Shown here: in pieces, positions 57,232-64,000 of the stretch
How the letters are laid out: each line of letters opens with the position of its first letter
Numbering within the stretch: position 1 is the stretch's first letter
Assembly (NCBI RefSeq): GCF_000374645.1
Contig: NZ_KB894808.1
Span: 1-64,000, forward strand
DNA: 64,000 nt
Reading direction: 5' to 3'
Source of the DNA: Arhodomonas aquaeolei DSM 8974
GTDB taxonomy: Bacteria > Pseudomonadota > Gammaproteobacteria > Nitrococcales > Nitrococcaceae
Program-made: the position numbers and the translations under genes
The notes under the pieces: model-generated
The model's database searches: none
What the model saw: the letters and a program-made list of their open reading frames with translations, nothing else
What the model was told of the DNA's origin: nothing

Positions 57232-58277
57232 GGGTGATCGCGGGCGCCGCGGCGCGACGTCGGCTGCACGAGCACGGCCTCCGCGCCGCGGACGTGAGCG
57301 GGGTTACCGCGGCCTCCGGCGGCCCGAAGTGGCTGGGCATCTACGGCCTGGACGTGGCGGTGTTCACCGAATTCCTGGCCGGGGAGGGGACGCCGGTAAC
57401 CCTGCTGGGGGCGTCGTCCGGGGCCTGGCGGGTGGCCTGCGCGGCGCTGCCGGACGCCCGTGAGGCGTTCGCTCGTTTCGAGCGCGCCTATCGTGGGCAG
57501 CGCTACCCCGCACGGCCGTCTCCGGCCTTCGTCACCGACATGGCCTGCCGTACCCTGTCGGCGGTGTTCGAGGGGGAGCGCGCGGGGGCCGCACTCGGCC
57601 ATCCCCGGTTCCGGGTCAATCTGGTGGCCGGGCGCCTGCGCGGCATGGCGCCCGATTCGCCGTCGCGGCGTCATCGTTTGCGCCTCGGCGGCGCGGCGCT
57701 GGCGAACCTCGTGCGCCGCAACGCCCTCGGGGCCTTTGTCGAGCGCGTGGTCTTCCATGGCGGCGGCGATGGCGCCGCCGCGCGGTTCGATGACAGCCTG
57801 CCGACGCGCTACGTGCCGCTGACGCCGGAGAACGCAGACGCGGCCCTGCTCGCGTCCGGCTCCATCCCCGGGGTGATGCTGCCGGTGACGGACGTGCCCG
57901 GGGCCGGGCCGGGGGTATACTACGACGGTGGCCTGACGGACTACCACTTCGACGGCGGCTTCGATCCCGGGCCGGGACTGGTGCTGCAGCCGCACTTCTA
58001 TCCACATCTGGTCCCGGGGTGGTTCGACAAGCCGCTGCGCTGGCGCCGTAACCGGGGGGCGCGCGCCTCGCGAACGGTGTTACTGGCGCCGGGCGACGCC
58101 TACCTGTCGCGACTTTACGGCGGCCGGGTGCCGGACCGGCGGGACTTCCTGAAGCTGCCGGACTATGAGCGCGAGCGGCACTGGTTCCGCGCCGTGGCCG
58201 AGAGCGAGCGACTGGCCGACGAGTTCCGCGAGCTGGTGGCGAGCGGCCGGATCGCGGAGCGCGTCGAGCCGCTGTGA
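57213..58277 (+). CDS. Patatin-like phospholipase family protein
   Basis: A 354-residue protein. TAASGGPKWLGIYGLD provides a Gly-rich oxyanion-like loop, LLGASSGAWRVAC is the nucleophile elbow (GxSxG as GASSG), and YYDGGLTDYHF carries the catalytic Asp. It differs strongly from the patatin at 10635 and belongs to another subgroup lacking DUF3734. Starts inside the DUF4442 gene. Confidence 0.82.
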   Translation: MAEPMLRVIAGAAARRRLHEHGLRAADVSGVTAASGGPKWLGIYGLDVAVFTEFLAGEGTPVTLLGASSGAWRVACAALPDAREAFARFERAYRGQRYPARPSPAFVTDMACRTLSAVFEGERAGAALGHPRFRVNLVAGRLRGMAPDSPSRRHRLRLGGAALANLVRRNALGAFVERVVFHGGGDGAAARFDDSLPTRYVPLTPENADAALLASGSIPGVMLPVTDVPGAGPGVYYDGGLTDYHFDGGFDPGPGLVLQPHFYPHLVPGWFDKPLRWRRNRGARASRTVLLAPGDAYLSRLYGGRVPDRRDFLKLPDYERERHWFRAVAESERLADEFRELVASGRIAERVEPL

Positions 58278-58278
58278 G

Positions 58279-59415
58279 TCAGTGCCCGGGCACGAGCAGC
58301 CGCACGAGGATGCCCTCGTAGATGGCGGATAGGGCCTCCAGGTCCTCGCTGGCCACGTGCTCGTCGATCTGGTGGATGCTGCGGTTGAGTGGTCCCAGCT
58401 CGACGATCTGGGCGCCGGTCGGGGCGATGAAACGCCCGTCCGAGGTGCCGCCGGCGGTTGACGGGGTGGTCGCCCGCCCCGTCACCGCCTCGATAGCGTC
58501 CGTGGTGGCGGCGAGCAGGGGACCGGGCTCGGTCAGGAACGGCCGCGCGGAGAGCACCCACTCCAGCGCGAAGTCGATGCCGTGGTCGCCGAGGATGGCC
58601 TCGGTACGGTAGCGCAGGTCCGCTTCCGTGACCTCGTTGGAGAAGCGGAAGTTGAAGTCCACGTGAAGCTGGCCGGGAATCACGTTGGTCGCACCTGTGC
58701 CACCGCGGATGTTGGAGACTTGGAAGCTGGTGGCGGGGAAGCTGTCGTTGCCCTGGTCCCACTGCGTGTCCGCGAGCGCCGCGAGCGCCGGCGCGAATGC
58801 GTGGATCGGGTTGCGCGCGCGCTGGGGGTAGGCCACGTGGCCCTGAGTGCCGCGGACGGTGAGGTGGCCGTGGAGGCTGCCCCGGCGGCCGATCTTGATG
58901 GTGTCGGCCAGCAAGGACTCGGAGCTTGGCTCGCCGACCAGGCAGTAGTCGATGCGCTCGGCCTGCTCGCCGAGGTACTCGACCACGCGGCGGGTGCCAT
59001 TGATGCCCGGGCCTTCCTCGTCGCTGGTGATCAGCAGCGCCACGCTGCCCGCATGTTCCGGGTGATGGGCGATGAAGCGCTCCACCGCTGTGACGAAGGC
59101 CGCCACACTGCCCTTCATGTCCGCGGCGCCGCGGCCGTAGAGCAGGCCTTCGTGCAGGGTCGGCTCGAACGGCGGGCTCGACCAGTCCGCCTCCGGGCCG
59201 GTGGGCACGACGTCGGTGTGCCCGGCGAAGACGAACAGCGGCGCGGCGTTGCCGCGGCGCGCCCAGAGGTTGGTGACTTCGCCGAAGACCAGGCGCTCGC
59301 AGGCGAAGCCGAGTGGGTCGAGCCGCTCGACGAGCAGGTCCTGGCAGCCGGCGTCCTCGGGGGTCACCGAGGCCCGGCGGATGAGCTCGCAGGTGAGTTC
59401 CAGGGTCTCCGACAT
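58279..59415 (-). CDS. dapE: Succinyl-diaminopimelate desuccinylase
   Basis: A 378-residue M20 enzyme. Metal ligands are in [24 protein letters not shown] and [15 protein letters not shown], with the last His in [10 protein letters not shown]. It removes succinate in lysine and peptidoglycan precursor synthesis. ATG 59415 ([21 protein letters not shown]) is chosen over an in-frame ATG at 59439 inside the upstream gene. It ends the leftward run glnD-dapD-arsC-like-dapE. Confidence 0.95.
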   Translation of the reverse strand: MSETLELTCELIRRASVTPEDAGCQDLLVERLDPLGFACERLVFGEVTNLWARRGNAAPLFVFAGHTDVVPTGPEADWSSPPFEPTLHEGLLYGRGAADMKGSVAAFVTAVERFIAHHPEHAGSVALLITSDEEGPGINGTRRVVEYLGEQAERIDYCLVGEPSSESLLADTIKIGRRGSLHGHLTVRGTQGHVAYPQRARNPIHAFAPALAALADTQWDQGNDSFPATSFQVSNIRGGTGATNVIPGQLHVDFNFRFSNEVTEADLRYRTEAILGDHGIDFALEWVLSARPFLTEPGPLLAATTDAIEAVTGRATTPSTAGGTSDGRFIAPTGAQIVELGPLNRSIHQIDEHVASEDLEALSAIYEGILVRLLVPGH

Positions 59416-59416
59416 C

Positions 59417-59751
59417 TCAGCCCAGTGCCTCGTAGTCATCCTGTCGATAGCCGACCAGCACGCCGCCGTCGTGCTCCAGCACGGGACGCTTGATCAGCGT
59501 GGGGTGGGCGGCCATCAGCTCGATGGCACGCCCGCGGTCCAGGCCTTCCCGGTCCACGGCGGGGTGTTCCCGCCAGGTGGTGCTGCGGCGGTTGAGCAGG
59601 CGCTCCCAGCCGACGGCGTCGGCCCAGCGGGCCAGGGCGGGGGTGTCGACGCCGTCCTCGCGGAGGTCGCGGAAGGTGAACGCCACCCCCAGCGTCTCCA
59701 GGTGGCGGCGCGCCCGGCGACAGGTGTCGCAGCTCTTCAGCCCGTGGAGGA

Positions 59752-59755
<4 letters not shown>
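59417..59755 (-). CDS. ArsC/Spx-family protein (YffB-like)
   Basis: A 112-residue thioredoxin-fold protein. [17 protein letters not shown] has the CxxC-type redox site, and [21 protein letters not shown] plus [17 protein letters not shown] are the family's second half. Homologues sit between dapD and dapE in many gammaproteobacteria. True arsenate reduction is unlikely. It starts at a GTG overlapping the dapD stop. Confidence 0.9.
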
Positions 59756-60570
<815 letters not shown>

Positions 60571-60643
60571 TGTGCCTCCTCGTTGAATCGGGTTCGGGCC
60601 GTGCGCGACGCGCACGACCGGGATCGGAAACCGGCCCGTCGGA

Positions 60644-63343
60644 CTAGACGCCGTCCGCGCGGGCCATGATATCGGTGTCGTCGTCGACGATCTCCAGCAG
60701 CGCGGCGCGCAGCGCCTGCTGCTCCGCGGTGGTGAGCGGTGCATTGTTCGGGCCGGTGATGAAGAACACGTCCTCGGCGCGCTCGCCGATGGTGCTGATC
60801 TTGGCGTTCTGCACCCGGATGCCGCAGCGGGCGAAGGTGTAGCCCACCTGGGCGAGCAGGCCGGGCTGGTCACCGGTGATCAGTTCCATCGCCGTGCGCT
60901 CGTTGTGCTGCTCCTCGGAGAAGTTGACCTGGCTCTCGGTGCTGAAGTGGCGTAGCCGCCGCGGCAGTGTCCGTGCCGAGGGCTCCGGCAGCCGGTCCGG
61001 GGTGGCCAGGCTGTCGGCGACGCGGCCGGCGATCTCCGCGCCCCGGTCGTGGCCGCTGATGGGATGGCCGTCGTCCTCCAGGACCAGATAGCTGTCCAGG
61101 GTGTAGCCGTTCTCCGTGGTGATGATCCGCGCATCCTGGATGTTGAGCCGCAGCTGGTCCAGCGTCGAGACCGTGAGCGCGAAGATGTTGTCGCGGTCGC
61201 GGGTGTAGACGAACACCTCCGTGCCGCCGCGGGGGCTCTCCGGGTCGATGAGCACCAGCGGGGCGTCCTCGCCGCGGTGGGCGTGGATGGCGGCGGTATG
61301 CCAGGCGATCTCCTCGGCGCTGTAGCGCAGGAAGTAGTCCGGCGTGAAGTGCCGCCAGATCGAGCGCACGGTCATGTGGTGCAGGCCCTGCTCGCGCAGC
61401 CGCCGACGTGCCTGTTGCTGGGTCTCTCGCACCAGCTCGTCGCCGTCGATAGGGTTGCCGAGGCCCCGGCGAATGGCGCGCTTGGTGAGCTCGTAGAGCT
61501 CGCGCAGCAGCGCCTCGCGCCAGGAGTTCCACAGCTTGGGGTCGGTGCCGCGGATGTCGGCCACGGTGAGCAGGTAGAGGTAGTCCAGACGGCGCTGATC
61601 GCCCACCTGCCGGGCGAACTCGTTGATTACCTGCGGGTCGGAGATGTCCTTGCGCTGGGCGGTCATGGACATCAGCAGGTGCTGGCGCACGAGCCAGCCC
61701 ACGAGTCGGCTGTCGTAGCGCGACAGCCCGTGGTGGATGCAGAACTCGTAGGCCTCGCGCTCACCGAGCTCGGAGTGGTCGCCGCCGCGGCCCTTGGCGA
61801 TGTCATGGAACAGCCCGGCGAGGTAGAGCAGCTCCGGCTTGGCGAGCCGGCCGGCGAGCCGGCTGCAGAACGGGAACTCGTGGGCGAACTCCGGCACGAA
61901 CAGCCGCCGGAGGTTGCGCACGACCATGAGGATGTGGGTATCCACGGTGTAGACGTGGAAGAGGTCGTACTGCATGCGCCCGGTGATGCGCCCGAACGCC
62001 GGGATGTAACGGCCGAGGACCCCGTAGCTGTGCATGCGCCGCAGCTCGTGGGTGATGCCGCGGGGCTGGCGCATGATCTCCATGAACAGGCTGCGCGCGC
62101 GGAGGTCGTTGCGGAAGCGCTCGTCGATGCGGTCGCGGTGCTCGCGGATCAGCCGGATGGTGGCCGCGCGCACGCCCTTGATCTGCGGGTTCTGCTGCAG
62201 CAGCAGGAAGACCTCCAGGAGCGCGAACGGGTAGCGACGGAACACGCTCGGGTGGGTGACCTCGAGGAAGCCGCGCTTGACCTGGAAACGCTTGTTCAGC
62301 AGCCGCGGCGGCTCGTCCACGTCGGCGTAGAGGATCGCCTCCTGGTAGAGCTGGAGGAGCATCTCGTTGAGGCGGTTCAGCCGCATGATGGTGCGGTAGT
62401 AGCGCTGCATGAACTGCTCGACCGCCAGGGTGTGCTCGGCGTCCTTGTAGCCGAACTGCTCGGCCAGCCGGAGCTGGTAGTCGAACAGGATCCGGTCCTC
62501 GCGCCGGCCGGCGAGCACGTGCAGGGCGAAGCGCACGTCCCAGAGGAAGTGCTGGCCCTGCATCAGGTCCGCGTACTCCTCCTCGGTGAGGAAGTCCTTG
62601 CGCACCAGGTCGTAGAGGGTGTCGGCGTTGAGGTGGCGCTTCGCCACCCAGCCGACCATGTGGATGTCCCGCAGCCCGCCGGGGCTCTCCTTGACGTTGG
62701 GCTCCAGGTTGTAGGCGGTGTCGTGGTATTTCTGGTGCCGGTTGTTCTGCTCCTGCCACTTGGCCTCGAAGAACAGCCGGCTCGGCCAGATGTGTGCCGG
62801 GCTGGTGGCCTCTTCCATGGCCTCGTAGAGTCCGCGGTTGCCCGAGAGCAGGCGCGACTCGATGAGGTTGGTGGCGATCGTGATGTCTGCGGCGGCATTG
62901 GCCACGCACTCGGCGACGGTGCGCACGCTGTGGCCGACCTCCAGGCCGATGTCCCAGAGCGTAGTCACCAAGTCCTGGATGGCACTGTCGAAGCGCGCCG
63001 TGTCCTCGGTCTCCGGCAGGAGCACGAGCAGGTCGGTGTCCGAGCCGGGGTGGAGCTCGCCGCGCCCGTACCCGCCCACGGCGATCAGCGCGGCCTCGCT
63101 GCCGAGCGTGCCCATGGTGCGGTCCCACACCCGGCTGACCAGGCAGTCCACCACCTGCGCGCGCAGGGGCACGAGTTCCGCAGCCGGCGTGCCCTCCAGG
63201 AAGCGCGCCTCCATGGTGAGGTCCGCATCCGCCAGGGCCCGGCGGAGCAGGGGCACGGGGGCACTACCGCGGATCAGGGCGGTGTCCAGCGCCTCGATGT
63301 CGAGGAGCTGGCGGTCGTTGCGCACGGCCTCGGGCGTGATCAC
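60644..63343 (-). CDS. glnD: PII uridylyltransferase / uridylyl-removing enzyme
   Basis: An 899-residue bifunctional nitrogen sensor. The nucleotidyltransferase motif is [20 protein letters not shown] (near residue 90), the HD phosphohydrolase shows [18 protein letters not shown] (near 512), and two ACT domains end it ([40 protein letters not shown]). It controls PII by uridylylation in response to glutamine. Confidence 0.97.
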   Translation of the reverse strand: MITPEAVRNDRQLLDIEALDTALIRGSAPVPLLRRALADADLTMEARFLEGTPAAELVPLRAQVVDCLVSRVWDRTMGTLGSEAALIAVGGYGRGELHPGSDTDLLVLLPETEDTARFDSAIQDLVTTLWDIGLEVGHSVRTVAECVANAAADITIATNLIESRLLSGNRGLYEAMEEATSPAHIWPSRLFFEAKWQEQNNRHQKYHDTAYNLEPNVKESPGGLRDIHMVGWVAKRHLNADTLYDLVRKDFLTEEEYADLMQGQHFLWDVRFALHVLAGRREDRILFDYQLRLAEQFGYKDAEHTLAVEQFMQRYYRTIMRLNRLNEMLLQLYQEAILYADVDEPPRLLNKRFQVKRGFLEVTHPSVFRRYPFALLEVFLLLQQNPQIKGVRAATIRLIREHRDRIDERFRNDLRARSLFMEIMRQPRGITHELRRMHSYGVLGRYIPAFGRITGRMQYDLFHVYTVDTHILMVVRNLRRLFVPEFAHEFPFCSRLAGRLAKPELLYLAGLFHDIAKGRGGDHSELGEREAYEFCIHHGLSRYDSRLVGWLVRQHLLMSMTAQRKDISDPQVINEFARQVGDQRRLDYLYLLTVADIRGTDPKLWNSWREALLRELYELTKRAIRRGLGNPIDGDELVRETQQQARRRLREQGLHHMTVRSIWRHFTPDYFLRYSAEEIAWHTAAIHAHRGEDAPLVLIDPESPRGGTEVFVYTRDRDNIFALTVSTLDQLRLNIQDARIITTENGYTLDSYLVLEDDGHPISGHDRGAEIAGRVADSLATPDRLPEPSARTLPRRLRHFSTESQVNFSEEQHNERTAMELITGDQPGLLAQVGYTFARCGIRVQNAKISTIGERAEDVFFITGPNNAPLTTAEQQALRAALLEIVDDDTDIMARADGV

Positions 63344-63346
63344 GGA

Positions 63347-64000
63347 TCAGTCCTGGTAGGCGTCGCTGTGCGTGAGGATCTCGTAGCCGTCCGGCGTGAC
63401 CAGGATGGTGTGCTCCCACTGCGCGGACAGGCTGTGGTCCTTGGTCACCGCGGTCCAGCCGTCCTTGAGGATGCGGCTGTCCCGGCGGCCGATATTGATC
63501 ATCGGCTCGATGGTGAATGTCATCCCCTCGGCGAGCTCCATGCCCGTGCCGGGGCGGCCGTAGTGGAGCACCTGCGGGTCCTCGTGGAAGCCGCGGCCGA
63601 TACCGTGACCGCAGAACTCGCGCACCACCGAGCAGCCCTCGTCCTCGGCCAGGGTCTGGATGGCGTGACCGATATCCCCCAGGCGCGCGCCCGGGCGCAC
63701 TTGCTCGATGCCCGTCCACATGCAGCGCCAGGCGAGCTCGCTGATACGCCGTCCCTGGATCGTGGGCTCGCCGACGTAGAACATGCGGCTGGTGTCGCCG
63801 TGGTAGCCGTCCTTGATGACGGTGACGTCGATGTTGAGGATGTCGCCGCGCTTGAGCTTCTTCGGCCCCGGGATACCGTGGCAGATAACGTGGTTGACGG
63901 ACGTGCAAACGGACTTCGGGAAGCCGCGGTAGTTCAGCGGCGCCGGGATGGCGTCCTGCTCGCTGACGATGTGGTCGTGGCAGATGCGGTCGAGCTCCTC
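63347..64000 (-). CDS. map: Methionine aminopeptidase type I (N-terminus beyond the window)
   Basis: At least 217 C-terminal residues are present. Metal ligands of the pita-bread fold are visible: GDILNIDVTVIKDGYHGDTSRMF (two Asp), CGHGIGRGFHEDP (His), TFTIEPMIN (Glu) and QWEHTILVT (Glu). It trims initiator Met from proteins. It ends three bases from the glnD start, the conserved map-glnD order. Confidence 0.95.
   Translation of the reverse strand, partial: EELDRICHDHIVSEQDAIPAPLNYRGFPKSVCTSVNHVICHGIPGPKKLKRGDILNIDVTVIKDGYHGDTSRMFYVGEPTIQGRRISELAWRCMWTGIEQVRPGARLGDIGHAIQTLAEDEGCSVVREFCGHGIGRGFHEDPQVLHYGRPGTGMELAEGMTFTIEPMINIGRRDSRILKDGWTAVTKDHSLSAQWEHTILVTPDGYEILTHSDAYQD

Overview
The window reads as a chromosome segment of a high-GC gammaproteobacterium, possibly a halophilic or Ectothiorhodospiraceae-like lineage (inferred from very acidic core proteins, gene orders such as map-glnD-dapD and hrcA-grpE-dnaK-dnaJ-dapB, a complete arginine succinyltransferase gene set except astE, and a sodium-coupled NSS transporter). 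Genus cannot be fixed from sequence alone.

Layout. 1-2.1 kb: the 5' part of an IS110-family transposase with a structured non-coding region in front of it, then a complete IS256-family element whose inverted repeats and 8-bp target duplication are visible. 2.2-8.4 kb: a cupin gene and a branched-chain-amino-acid-type (Liv) ABC transporter, with the binding protein divergent from livG-livF-livH-livM. 8.5-19.1 kb: an aldo/keto reductase divergent from a LysR regulator, a patatin-like lipase, a LysE exporter, two divergent chemoreceptors, a beta-hydroxyacid dehydrogenase, a small conserved protein and a DUF938 methyltransferase.

19.8-34.7 kb: a mobile island of about 14.9 kb lodged at the 3' end of ssrA (tmRNA). 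It carries a P4-type tyrosine integrase next to ssrA, AlpA, a Toprim/primase-like protein, a DUF3987 protein and a frameshifted zinc-ribbon gene. Its cargo is a Mod/Res (type III-like) restriction-modification pair preceded by a ribbon-helix-helix regulator, with two uncharacterised genes divergently transcribed from the same operator region. This five-gene unit is the best candidate for an undescribed defence system here. Downstream of Res lie a long non-coding GC-rich stretch and an 89-bp dyad containing XerC/XerD-like half-sites.

34.7-47.5 kb: host core genes: ssrA and smpB, an NSS transporter, ratA-rnfH, bamE divergent from fur, recN, nadK, and the heat-shock cluster hrcA-grpE-dnaK-dnaJ with a CIRCE operator and sigma-32-like promoters, then dapB. 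47.6-55.7 kb: an arginine catabolic operon (M20 hydrolase, astA, astD, astB, astC, LysE exporter, asparaginase-like protein), tightly overlapping. 55.7-64 kb: a TSUP permease, a DUF4442 protein, a second patatin, then the leftward run map-glnD-dapD-arsC-like-dapE linking nitrogen sensing with lysine/peptidoglycan precursor synthesis.
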